Shown piece after piece: positions 38,004 through 45,903 of a DNA stretch of 64,000 nucleotides. Where the stretch lies: the NCBI RefSeq assembly GCF_013127955.1, contig NZ_CP053435.1, positions 496,001-560,000 on the forward strand. The letters run 5' to 3'. The notes beneath the pieces are model-generated. The model was not told where the DNA came from. It ran no database searches and was given only the letters and a program-made list of their open reading frames with translations. Position 1 is the first letter of the stretch. Each line of letters begins with the position of its first letter. The translations under genes and the position numbers were made by a program. Source of the DNA: Spirosoma taeanense. GTDB taxonomy: Bacteria; Bacteroidota; Bacteroidia; Cytophagales; Spirosomataceae.

Positions 38004-39289
38004 TGCTGCTAACGCAACAGATCCGGAACGCCGTCCGGCGGGATCGCCATTTAGTAAAGAATTTTGTCGCCCTGGGGTTGGTCCAGGCCACCAACTTCAT
38101 TATCCCGCTGGTAAATTTTCCGTATCTAATGCGGGCGGTCGGGGCCGAAAAGTTTGGCGTGATCGCCTACGGCCTGACCGTGCTGAACTATTTTATTGCG
38201 TTTACCGACTACGGCTTCAACCTGTCGGCAACCCGGCAGGTAGCCATTCATCGGGACGACCGGCCGCTCTTATCGCAGCTTTTTTCCGCCGTCACCGTTA
38301 CCAAACTGCTGCTTTTTGGGGTCACCATCGCTACCATGGCCATCTTATGCCTGCTGGTGCCCCGGTTCAATCAGGATGCTCTGGCCTATATGCTGGGGCT
38401 TTTGTTTGTACTAGGTAATGTGCTCATGCCAGTCTGGTTTTTTCAGGGCATGGAGCAGATGAAGTATATCACCTACGTAAACCTGATTGCTAAAGTCGCT
38501 TTGCTGGGCCTGATTGTTCTGCTGGTGCAGCGGCCCGCCGATTACATTTATGTACTTGGGCTATATGGAGCCGCCAATATTCTGTCGGGTCTCCATAGTT
38601 TTTATCTGATTCGATCCCGTTATCGGCTGACGGTTTACTGGCCCGGCTGGCAGGCCATAAAAACTCAGTTGAAGGAAGGCTGGTATGTATTCCTGTCGAA
38701 CTTTTCGATCATGCTCACGTCTAATCTGAACGTGCTGCTCCTGGGTTTCTTCGTAACCAACACGACCATCGGTTACTACAGCATCGCTGAAAAAATCGTA
38801 TTTGCCATGTGGTCGCTGTTGTCGCTGTTTTCGCAGGTCATCTACCCGCACGTCTGTCGGCTGGCGCAGGATTCACACGCGCGTCTGCAGCAATTCCTGC
38901 GAACAACATTTGCTCCGCTGTTGATAGGGACTGTCCTGGTGGCGATCGGCGTGTATGCATATGCCGATGAAATTATCCGCCTTGTAGCCGGCACGACGCA
39001 GGCCGAAGCCGCCCATGTTCTGCGGCTGATGAGCTTTGTGCCGGTACTGGTCTGTTTGAATATTCCACCCTATCAGACGTTGCTGGCCTATAATCAGCAG
39101 AAGCTTTACGTAGTTTCGTTCAATATTTCGGCCGTTGCCAACCTGATCATCAGCCCACTGCTTATTTTCCAGTTTGGTGTACTGGGAGCGGCTCTGAGCC
39201 TGATGCTGATTCAGTTGCTGATTACGCTCTCCCTGTATTATACGCTTGAAGCAAAGCGTCCAGCCTACTCGCTTTTCAAACGTGTCTGA
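38003..39289 (+). CDS. Wzx-type oligosaccharide flippase
   Basis: 428 aa, about 12 hydrophobic segments. The start FVALGLVQATNFIIPLVNFPYLMRAVGAEKFG is the typical first helix pair of the polysaccharide flippase family (MATE-like/PST). It should move the lipid-linked repeat unit across the inner membrane. Its end overlaps the start of the next gene, which places it in the same operon with the enzymes before and after. Confidence 0.92.
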   Translation: MLLTQQIRNAVRRDRHLVKNFVALGLVQATNFIIPLVNFPYLMRAVGAEKFGVIAYGLTVLNYFIAFTDYGFNLSATRQVAIHRDDRPLLSQLFSAVTVTKLLLFGVTIATMAILCLLVPRFNQDALAYMLGLLFVLGNVLMPVWFFQGMEQMKYITYVNLIAKVALLGLIVLLVQRPADYIYVLGLYGAANILSGLHSFYLIRSRYRLTVYWPGWQAIKTQLKEGWYVFLSNFSIMLTSNLNVLLLGFFVTNTTIGYYSIAEKIVFAMWSLLSLFSQVIYPHVCRLAQDSHARLQQFLRTTFAPLLIGTVLVAIGVYAYADEIIRLVAGTTQAEAAHVLRLMSFVPVLVCLNIPPYQTLLAYNQQKLYVVSFNISAVANLIISPLLIFQFGVLGAALSLMLIQLLITLSLYYTLEAKRPAYSLFKRV

Positions 39290-40193
39290 TCGCCCCAACA
39301 CCGCTGTCTTTGTGTCGGTAGCCTTAGCAACGTTTAACGGCGAGAAGCACCTGGCGTGTCTGCTCGACTCTCTGGTCGAGCAAACCCGGTTACCAGACGA
39401 AGTGGTGGTCAGTGATGACGGATCGCAGGATCAGACTTTAGCTATTCTACAGCGGTACAAAGGGCAATTGCCTCTGTATATTCATCAGCAGCCCCGGCCC
39501 GTGGGCATTGTAGCAAATTTTCGGCATGCCGTTTCCTTGTGCCGGGGGGATGTGATTGCTTTCTGCGATCAGGATGACGTATGGCTGCCTCACAAAGTAG
39601 CCACGGGTTTAGCCGCTCTGGAGCGCATTGACGGGTCAGATCCCGCGCTTATATTTACGGATTTAGAGGTAGTCGATCAGCAGCTGAACCGTATTGCCCC
39701 ATCCTACTGGAACCACCGGCAATTACATCCCGAACGCGAGACATTCGGGTCATTGCTATACGGTAATTTTGTAACGGGCTGCACCGCCATGTTTAACCGG
39801 CCGATGGCGGAAGAAATAAAACGTATGCCCGATGATGCGCTGATGCACGACTTCTGGTTAGCCTGCGTAGCCTACGGCATTGGTCAGGTTCGGTACCTAA
39901 CCAAACCATCGGTTCGCTATCGGCAACATCCCGACAATGTTACGTTGAACAACGCTATTACCTTCAACACCCGCTGGCGACGATTAAACAGGTTTATTGT
40001 TGATAATCAATACGCGTCTGAGTACCTTTTACCGGAAATTCGCCAGGCTGAACTGTTTTGCCGCTATTATAATGCGCAACTCGATGCTGCCCGCCGACAA
40101 CAGCTCAATGCTTTTATCCAGCTAAAAAGGAAATCGCCCACCTATAGACGCTGGCGGGCTTTTCTGACTAAATTCCTGTATTGGATCGAATGA
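39282..40193 (+). CDS. Glycosyltransferase family 2
   Basis: 303 aa from GTG at 39282, which overlaps the flippase stop by 8 nt; TTG at 39246 or GTG at 39312 are other possible starts, and there is no ATG. The GT-A fold shows VSVALATFNGEKHLACLLDSL, VVVSDDGSQDQT (nucleotide-binding) and IAFCDQDDVWLPHK (the DxD-type region), as in rhamnosyl- and similar transferases. It adds one sugar of the repeat unit on the cytoplasmic side. It is the last gene before the first repeat protein. Confidence 0.88.
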   Translation: MSDRPNTAVFVSVALATFNGEKHLACLLDSLVEQTRLPDEVVVSDDGSQDQTLAILQRYKGQLPLYIHQQPRPVGIVANFRHAVSLCRGDVIAFCDQDDVWLPHKVATGLAALERIDGSDPALIFTDLEVVDQQLNRIAPSYWNHRQLHPERETFGSLLYGNFVTGCTAMFNRPMAEEIKRMPDDALMHDFWLACVAYGIGQVRYLTKPSVRYRQHPDNVTLNNAITFNTRWRRLNRFIVDNQYASEYLLPEIRQAELFCRYYNAQLDAARRQQLNAFIQLKRKSPTYRRWRAFLTKFLYWIE

Positions 40194-40294
40194 AATTTAT
40201 TAATAATTATCCTATAATGGTAACTTGCGATTTGGTTTTTTAGTATTTTGCAGTCCGCTTGAGATAAGAACTTATCAGCCCGTACCTTATCCGT

Positions 40295-42025
40295 ATGAAC
40301 AAAACATTACTAGTCAGTACGCTGGCCGCCCTATCCAGCCTAGCCGCAGGCGAGGCCATTGCACAGTCAACACAAACCAATATTGCGATTACTGATCCTA
40401 CCTCCGTTACAACGGGCGGCTCCGATAATACGCTGGTGGGCGTAGGGGCCGGCAACCGGAATATGAGTGGTAACGGTAACCTGATTCTGGGCCGGGGCGC
40501 AGGTGTTCAGAACATGGCCGGAGCCCAGAATGCGTTTGTCGGTGGATTAGCAGGCCGTCAGAATTCGTCGGGAAGCTACAATAGCTTCTTTGGGTACGAA
40601 GCCGGTGCTGGTAACACGATCGGAAATAACAACTCGTTTCTGGGCAATGGAGCCGGATACACCAATACGGAAGGGTATGATAACCTGTTTGGTGGTTACC
40701 GGTCTGGTTACTTCAACAGCACGGGCCACCACAACGTCTTTATGGGATCGGGAGCTGGCTACAGTAATACAACGGGAGCAGACAACACCTTTATTGGAGC
40801 TGATGCCGGGGGCAGTAATACCACTGCAGCCGGTAACGTGTTTATCGGTTCGCTCTCGGGCTCATCGACAACGACCGGCAGTCAGAACACGTTTCTGGGT
40901 ACGCAGTCGGGGCAGAATGTGACCACGGCAGCTGCGAATACTTTTGTGGGCTATCGGGCCGGGGCCAGCACAACCACCGGGGCTTATAATACCTTTTTAG
41001 GCGTACAGGCTGGTCAGAATAATACAACGGGTAGTTCTAATTTCATAATGGGCACCAACGCCGGGTCGGCGAATACGACGGGAACGGCTAACTTCTTCCT
41101 GGGCGATAACGCTGGTGCAGTCAATACCTCTGGCGGGTATAACGTGTATCTGGGCGCTAATGCCGGTAATGGAGCGGGTGTTAATGGATCCAATAACCTG
41201 TCGATTGGTTTTGAATCCGGCCGGGCAAACAACGGCGGCAACACTAATACGTTTGTAGGCTTCCGCGCTGATGCCGGAGCGGCTGGCCTGAGCAATGCAA
41301 CGGCGATTGGCGCGAACGCAAAAGTAAACGTCAGTAATGCCATTGTGCTGGGTAATGCGGCTAACGTTGGGATTGGTAACACGGTCCCTACGGCGCGGCT
41401 GCACGTAACCAGCGGCACGAGCGGGCAGTCGGGGTTGCGGCTGGAGAATATAACCTCGGCCACCAGCACCTCAGTGAATGCCAGCAAGTTCCTGACCGTC
41501 GACGGAACCGGAAACGTTATCCTGGCCAATGTCGCTTCAGGGGCGCGGCAGGCTGCGGGGGCCGAAGCGGTGGAGTCGCTCTGGGAACGCAAAGGCAACT
41601 ACCTGCTCAGCCGTCAGGGTGAGGGGCTCATCATCGGCTCGGGCGTGCAGAAGACGCCGGCCGACTACAACCTGTTTGTCTCCAAGGGCATTCTGACTGA
41701 GAAGGTCAAGGTGGCCGTACGCAACAGCTCGGACTGGAGCGACTATGTGTTTGGGTCGGGCTATGCGCTTCGTCCGCTGGGGGAGGTGGAGCGGTACGTG
41801 AAGGCCAACAAGCATCTGCCGGGTGTGCCCTCGGCCGCGGAGGTGGTTAGGGAGGGGGTTGATCTGGCCCGCATGGATGCCAAGCTGCTGGAGAAGGTCG
41901 AAGAGCTCACGCTTTACCTGATTGAGCTGAAAAAACAGAACGACCTTCTGATTCAGCGCAGCAACCGGCTGGAGCGCGAAAACAAAGCCATTCGCCGGAC
42001 TCTGCACTCGCTGAAGAAAAAGTAA
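40295..42025 (+). CDS. Secreted 17-residue-repeat fibre protein 1 (YadA-head-like, coiled-coil C-end)
   Basis: 576 aa. A signal peptide (1-24, GEAIAQ) is followed by about 17 tandem units of 17 residues at 45-334, consensus NTFxGxxAGxxNTTGxx. Next comes NATAIGANAKVNVSNAIVLG, close to the head repeats of trimeric YadA-type adhesins. Then a conserved Bacteroidota C-terminal domain follows (about 365-520, with DWSDYVF and LGEVERYVKANKHLPGVPS), and a coiled coil to the end (KLLEKVEELTLYLIELKKQ). I infer a secreted trimeric beta-roll fibre. There is no autotransporter barrel or T9SS domain, so export and anchoring are open. Part of the 3' half is nearly identical to the third paralogue. Confidence 0.85.
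   Translation: MNKTLLVSTLAALSSLAAGEAIAQSTQTNIAITDPTSVTTGGSDNTLVGVGAGNRNMSGNGNLILGRGAGVQNMAGAQNAFVGGLAGRQNSSGSYNSFFGYEAGAGNTIGNNNSFLGNGAGYTNTEGYDNLFGGYRSGYFNSTGHHNVFMGSGAGYSNTTGADNTFIGADAGGSNTTAAGNVFIGSLSGSSTTTGSQNTFLGTQSGQNVTTAAANTFVGYRAGASTTTGAYNTFLGVQAGQNNTTGSSNFIMGTNAGSANTTGTANFFLGDNAGAVNTSGGYNVYLGANAGNGAGVNGSNNLSIGFESGRANNGGNTNTFVGFRADAGAAGLSNATAIGANAKVNVSNAIVLGNAANVGIGNTVPTARLHVTSGTSGQSGLRLENITSATSTSVNASKFLTVDGTGNVILANVASGARQAAGAEAVESLWERKGNYLLSRQGEGLIIGSGVQKTPADYNLFVSKGILTEKVKVAVRNSSDWSDYVFGSGYALRPLGEVERYVKANKHLPGVPSAAEVVREGVDLARMDAKLLEKVEELTLYLIELKKQNDLLIQRSNRLERENKAIRRTLHSLKKK
41390..41448 (+). repeat. 59-bp patch shared with the second repeat-protein gene
   Basis: Compared with 43459-43517 there is a single mismatch (T/C) over 59 bp, in the segment coding for TARLHVTSGTSGQSGLRLEN. 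Flanking sequence is much more divergent, so a small conversion tract is likely. Confidence 0.75.
41450..41917 (+). repeat. 468-bp near-identical tract, copy A
   Basis: Compared with 48061-48528 I count four differences in 468 bp, all synonymous (AAT/AAC, GCT/GCC, GGG/GGC, GCC/GCT). It covers the conserved C-terminal domain of the first repeat protein. The sequences diverge at once on both sides. Confidence 0.9.
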
Positions 42026-42050
42026 CTCCTACTGCTTACTGACAGTATAG

Positions 42051-42085
42051 ACAAGCCTCTCAGGGTGTCACCTTGAAAGGCTTGT
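42051..42085 (+). terminator. Possible terminator of repeat-protein gene 1
   Basis: Outer arms ACAAGCCT (42051-42058) and 42078-42085 with an inner GGTG/CACC pair. A T-rich tail (GTTTTTTG) follows only about 15 nt later, so efficiency is uncertain. Confidence 0.45.
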
Positions 42086-42183
42086 TCGCTTATTGCCTAA
42101 GTTTTTTGAACATTATCAAGTAAATCCTTTTCTATTCTGTGATATTGTTACCGTTTAATCAACTTTCGGCAAACTACGCTACT

Positions 42184-44064
42184 ATGAAAAATCAACTGTA
42201 CTATGGGCTGGGCTGGGGCTTGCTACTGCTCCAGATTAACGTAAGGGCACAAAACACAAATACAGTACTTAGCACGGGCACAGGGTCGCCGGGGCAGAAC
42301 AATGTGTTGATTGGGGTTCAGGCCGGAAATGGTTCATTAACCGGTTCGGGCAACGTGGCCGTTGGTAAAAGCGCTGGTACACAGCTGACAACCGGCACGA
42401 ACAATACCTTTGTGGGCTTCGGAACAGGAACTGCTAATACATCCGGGCCTAACAATGTATTTGTCGGTACGTTTGCCGGGAATGCCAATACCACAGGGGG
42501 GCAGAACACTGTTGTCGGTGTATCGGCCGGAACCTATAATACAACCGGTTTTGCCAACGCCTTCTTCGGAACCAACGCGGGGCAGGATAATACGACCGGC
42601 TCGCAGAACGCGTTCTTCGGGACGTATGCCGGAGCGGCAAATACGACGGGCCGATTCAACGCATTCATGGGTATAGAGTCTGGCGTGTACAATACAACAG
42701 GCTCCTATAACAGTTTTCTGGGAGGCTACGCCGGCAATCGGAACACGACGGGTCAATACAATACGTTTGTCGGGCAGGCCGCCGGGACGTATAATCTGAC
42801 GGGTAATCAAAATACGTTTGTAGGCTGCTTCGCCGGAACAAATAATCTCACGTCAAATAACACCTTTGTGGGTTATAGCGCTGGTAACGGCAACACGACT
42901 GGCGACGGTAATACATTCATCGGCTGGTACTCCGGCTGGAGTAATCTAACCGGCACACAGAATACATTCATTGGCACCAGTGCCGGATTTAAAACCACCT
43001 CATCGGCTAATACGATGATTGGCAACAACGCGGGCTATAACAACACAACCGGCGATTTTAATACCTTCATTGGCGCATCGGCAGGCTTTAATAACTCGAC
43101 AGGTAGCGCCAATTTCTTTTTGGGTGTCAATAGCGGCCGGGGTAATACGAGTGGTACCGGTAATTACTTTATGGGCAACAACGCTGGCTATTACAACACG
43201 ACAGGGGGCTTCAACCTGTTCATTGGCAGTAATGCCGGTAACAGCAATACAACGGGTCAGAACAACGTAGCGCTGGGTTTTGAAGCAGGCACAAATAATA
43301 CGACGGGTTCAACCAATACCATGATCGGGTTTCGCGCTAACGTAACGTCCGGAGGGCTGACGAACGCAATGGCCATCGGAGCTAATGCTACGGTTGCCGT
43401 CAGCAATGCGGTGGTGCTGGGCAATGGCGCCAACGTTGGCATCGGCAATAATGCCCCCACGGCGCGGCTGCACGTAACCAGCGGCACGAGCGGGCAGTCG
43501 GGGCTGCGGCTGGAGAACCTGACCTCCGCTAATGGGGCCGGCAGTACGGCCAGCAAGTTTCTGACCGTGGATGGCGTAGGGAACGTTATTCTGGCGAATG
43601 TGAACTCGGGTGCCCGGCAGGGTGATCTAGCCGATTCGTTCTGGCGGCAGAACGGCCAGTTCCTTCAGAATACGTCCGATGGGGGAGTCATTATTGGACA
43701 GCGGGTAAATAAAACGCCCACCGGTTACCGGCTTTTCGTTGAAGATGGTATCCTGACCGAAAAAGTAAAAGTGGCCGTGAAGAACACCAGCGAATGGAGC
43801 GATTACGTCTTTGCCGATGCTTACCCGTTAAAACCATTGTCGGAGGTCGAACACTATGTTAAAACAAACGGTCACCTGCCGGGCATTCCTTCGGCCGAAG
43901 AAGTTGTTAAACAAGGGGTTGACGTAGGGAAAATGGAGGCTAAGCTGCTCGAAAAAATTGAAGAGCTGACGTTATACGTTATTCAGCTTAAAAAAGAGAA
44001 TGAGGCAATACGCAGCGAAGTAGCAAGGCTTAAAAAAGGGCCTCAAAAGCCGGTTAAACGGTAA
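42184..44064 (+). CDS. Secreted 17-residue-repeat fibre protein 2
   Basis: 626 aa from the ATG at 42184 (signal peptide MKNQLYYGLGWGLLLLQINV, cut near VRAQ); an upstream GTG at 42139 gives no export signal at its start. About 21 units lie at residues 40-394, two of them 16 residues long. The YadA-like AMAIGANATVAVSNAVVLG, the conserved C-terminal domain (EWSDYVFADAYPLKPLSEVEHYV) and a coiled coil follow, as in its two paralogues. Its C-terminal domain is clearly more diverged at DNA level than those of genes 1 and 3. Confidence 0.85.
   Translation: MKNQLYYGLGWGLLLLQINVRAQNTNTVLSTGTGSPGQNNVLIGVQAGNGSLTGSGNVAVGKSAGTQLTTGTNNTFVGFGTGTANTSGPNNVFVGTFAGNANTTGGQNTVVGVSAGTYNTTGFANAFFGTNAGQDNTTGSQNAFFGTYAGAANTTGRFNAFMGIESGVYNTTGSYNSFLGGYAGNRNTTGQYNTFVGQAAGTYNLTGNQNTFVGCFAGTNNLTSNNTFVGYSAGNGNTTGDGNTFIGWYSGWSNLTGTQNTFIGTSAGFKTTSSANTMIGNNAGYNNTTGDFNTFIGASAGFNNSTGSANFFLGVNSGRGNTSGTGNYFMGNNAGYYNTTGGFNLFIGSNAGNSNTTGQNNVALGFEAGTNNTTGSTNTMIGFRANVTSGGLTNAMAIGANATVAVSNAVVLGNGANVGIGNNAPTARLHVTSGTSGQSGLRLENLTSANGAGSTASKFLTVDGVGNVILANVNSGARQGDLADSFWRQNGQFLQNTSDGGVIIGQRVNKTPTGYRLFVEDGILTEKVKVAVKNTSEWSDYVFADAYPLKPLSEVEHYVKTNGHLPGIPSAEEVVKQGVDVGKMEAKLLEKIEELTLYVIQLKKENEAIRSEVARLKKGPQKPVKR
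43459..43517 (+). repeat. 59-bp patch shared with the first repeat-protein gene
   Basis: The second copy of the patch described at 41390-41448; one mismatch in 59 bp. Confidence 0.75.
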
Positions 44065-44069
44065 GATGA

Positions 44070-44122
44070 ATACGACGAAAGTTATATAGAGGCCGGGCAG
44101 GCCTAACTTTCGTTGTATTTTT
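44070..44122 (+). terminator. Terminator of repeat-protein gene 2
   Basis: 15-bp arms (44070-44084 and 44104-44118) with one G-T pair and a 19-nt loop, followed by a T run to 44122. It begins 6 nt after the stop codon. Confidence 0.82.
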
Positions 44123-44226
44123 CGTATATCCCTCTCGCTCAAATACTTCCGAATGGGTCAGGGCAGCGTCAAGGATTTTCGTAATTTTACAGCCAAAGCC
44201 TGCAACAACGCAACGAATCAAAACCT

Positions 44227-44913
44227 ATGGAGACTACGCCAACGCCCCCGTCAACGGCTATGCAGTATTATGACGAGAAGATAGATATCTACTTCAACAA
44301 CGTCCGACGGGACCTGATTGCGCAGCTTCCAAAACAACCCCAGCAACGCATTCTGGAGGTCGGCTCGGGTGGTGGCGATACGCTGGTGGCCATAAAAAAA
44401 GAGGGCCTGGCTACCGAGGTAGTAGGCGTAGAGTTATTCGACATGCCGGGTACGAACCAGCAAAACCCGGCCATTGATCAGTTTTTTATCCGCAATATCG
44501 AAACGGATATGCCTGCGCTGCCGCTGAATTATTTCGATGTAGTGCTGTGCGGAGATGTGCTGGAGCACCTGGTTGATCCCTGGAAAACGGTCCGGCAACT
44601 AACTGCGTTTTTGAAGTCGGGAGGCATTATTATCCTTTCCTGCCCGAATATTCGCGAAATAAGCACCTGGCGTAAAATCTTTCTGCAGGGCGACTTTGGC
44701 TATACTACGAGTGGCATTCTGGATAAGACGCACCTGCGCTTTTTTTGCCGTAAGAATCTGGAAGCGTTGGGTACAACGGATGAGTTACAACCGATTCGCA
44801 GCATGGCTAATTACACGCTGACGCCCCGGCGCCAGTCGCTGCGGCCCTTTCACTTCGGGCTGTTAGATGAATTTCTGGCTCCGCAGTACATGGTAATCAG
44901 CCGGAAGCGTTAA
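44227..44913 (+). CDS. SAM-dependent methyltransferase (class I)
   Basis: 228 aa. SAM-binding motif I is RILEVGSGGGDTL (41-53), and VVLCGDVLEHLVDPWKTV gives the motif of the Methyltransf_11/23 group. KSGGIIILSCPNIREIS is the post-motif strand. There is no signal peptide. Its place inside the exopolysaccharide locus suggests methylation of a sugar or of a chain end, which could also stop chain growth; this is inference. It lies between the second and third repeat proteins, after a terminator. Confidence 0.88.
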   Translation: METTPTPPSTAMQYYDEKIDIYFNNVRRDLIAQLPKQPQQRILEVGSGGGDTLVAIKKEGLATEVVGVELFDMPGTNQQNPAIDQFFIRNIETDMPALPLNYFDVVLCGDVLEHLVDPWKTVRQLTAFLKSGGIIILSCPNIREISTWRKIFLQGDFGYTTSGILDKTHLRFFCRKNLEALGTTDELQPIRSMANYTLTPRRQSLRPFHFGLLDEFLAPQYMVISRKR

Positions 44914-45063
44914 GCAATTTATCAAACGGTAATCCTTGGCCAGACATCTGTTTGACGTAAAAAATTGTCTGGTAAGATAAAAGTGCCGCTTTAGCACAGG
45001 GAATGACTATCGTTTGCGGTTTGTTAACACCTTTAGTAAATCAGTAAAAGAAATAAAACATTA

Positions 45064-45093
45064 CGTTAAGTAAACAGATTGAACAACTTAACG
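45064..45093 (+). promoter_or_regulatory. Inverted repeat upstream of the T9SS-sorted protein gene
   Basis: Arms CGTTAAG (45064-45070) and CTTAACG (45087-45093) with a 16-nt spacer, in an AT-rich region 63-92 nt before the ATG. It may be an operator or a leader hairpin. Confidence 0.3.
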
Positions 45094-45155
45094 AAAAAAG
45101 CAGTAAGATTGAGCATAAAATCATTCAGCCGAATCATACACACTTTTTCATAAAC

Positions 45156-45704
45156 ATGAGACACCTTTTCCTGCCATCCGCCCTTTTCCTGTTAACCACC
45201 GCCGTGGCGGTTGCGCAGGAATATCCTGTTCAGCAGGAAGTGAGCCGTACCCTTACGGGTGGTTCGCTTACCGAAGAAAAAGCCGTTGAATACCTGACCG
45301 GCCGTAACGAAGTACAGGCAGGTGCCGCTGCCTACTACGTGGCTGGTAAGTCCGTAACGCTCCAGCCGGGTTTTACCGCTCAGGCGGGTTCTGTTTTTCA
45401 GGCTAGTGTCGAGAAAGTTGTTTCGCGGCCGAGCGAAAATGGCGGTATTCTGACCGTTTCGGCTTATCCGAATCCGTTTGAGACCGTATCTGAAGTGCAG
45501 TACGTCCTACCAGCGGCCAGCAAAGTATCGCATACACTGACAGATGGTCAGGGAAAAATAATCCGTCAGGTTGACGCTGGCGAAGTGCAGGCCGCGGGCA
45601 AATACCAGACGAAAGTTGATGGGCAGGATCTCCCAACAGGCGTTTATCTTTATCAGGTGCAGACTGACCGCGAGCGCAAAGTCATCCGGTTGCTGAAGAA
45701 GTAG
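45156..45704 (+). CDS. Small secreted protein with T9SS type A sorting domain
   Basis: 182 aa. After the signal peptide (1-20, AVAVA) comes a short region and then KSVTLQPGFTAQAGSVFQA (65-83), a strand motif often found just before T9SS domains (3-coathanger type). Residues from about 100 form the T9SS type A C-terminal domain: AYPNPFETVSEVQYVLP, then LPTGVYLYQVQTDRERKVIRLLKK at the end. The protein is thus almost only a sorting module with a very small passenger. It should be moved across the outer membrane by the type IX system and fixed on the cell surface. It lies among matrix and exopolysaccharide genes. Confidence 0.85.
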   Translation: MRHLFLPSALFLLTTAVAVAQEYPVQQEVSRTLTGGSLTEEKAVEYLTGRNEVQAGAAAYYVAGKSVTLQPGFTAQAGSVFQASVEKVVSRPSENGGILTVSAYPNPFETVSEVQYVLPAASKVSHTLTDGQGKIIRQVDAGEVQAAGKYQTKVDGQDLPTGVYLYQVQTDRERKVIRLLKK

Positions 45705-45780
45705 AAGCGGCAATCAACAGCCGTTCGGATAGTTTTACTAAACGGTAAAAAAGGCTGCTTCGGCGCTATTGTACGATAAG

Positions 45781-45813
45781 AAAAAGGCAAATCCGGGGGG
45801 ATTTGCCTTTTTT
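45781..45813 (+). terminator. Strong rho-independent terminator of the T9SS-sorted protein gene
   Basis: A 14-bp perfect stem (45781-45794 and 45799-45812) with a GGGG loop that ends in a T run. It lies about 77 nt after the stop. Confidence 0.92.
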
Positions 45814-45903
45814 GCGTGTTAAAAACAAGTTAAAGAGTTGCACAAGTTCATAGATGCTCTTATCATTGAGTAGGCTTATTTTAAGACTCAATTGATTACT
45901 TCT

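Noticed and set aside
41014..41598. A 194-codon minus-strand frame in repeat gene 1
   Set aside because: Caused by the repeated codon pattern of the plus-strand gene; low-complexity Val/Pro/Ala product.
41881..42025. Leucine-zipper transcription factor from the C-terminal coiled coil of the repeat proteins
   Set aside because: The proteins have signal peptides and surface-type repeats; the coiled coil is better read as a trimerisation stalk.
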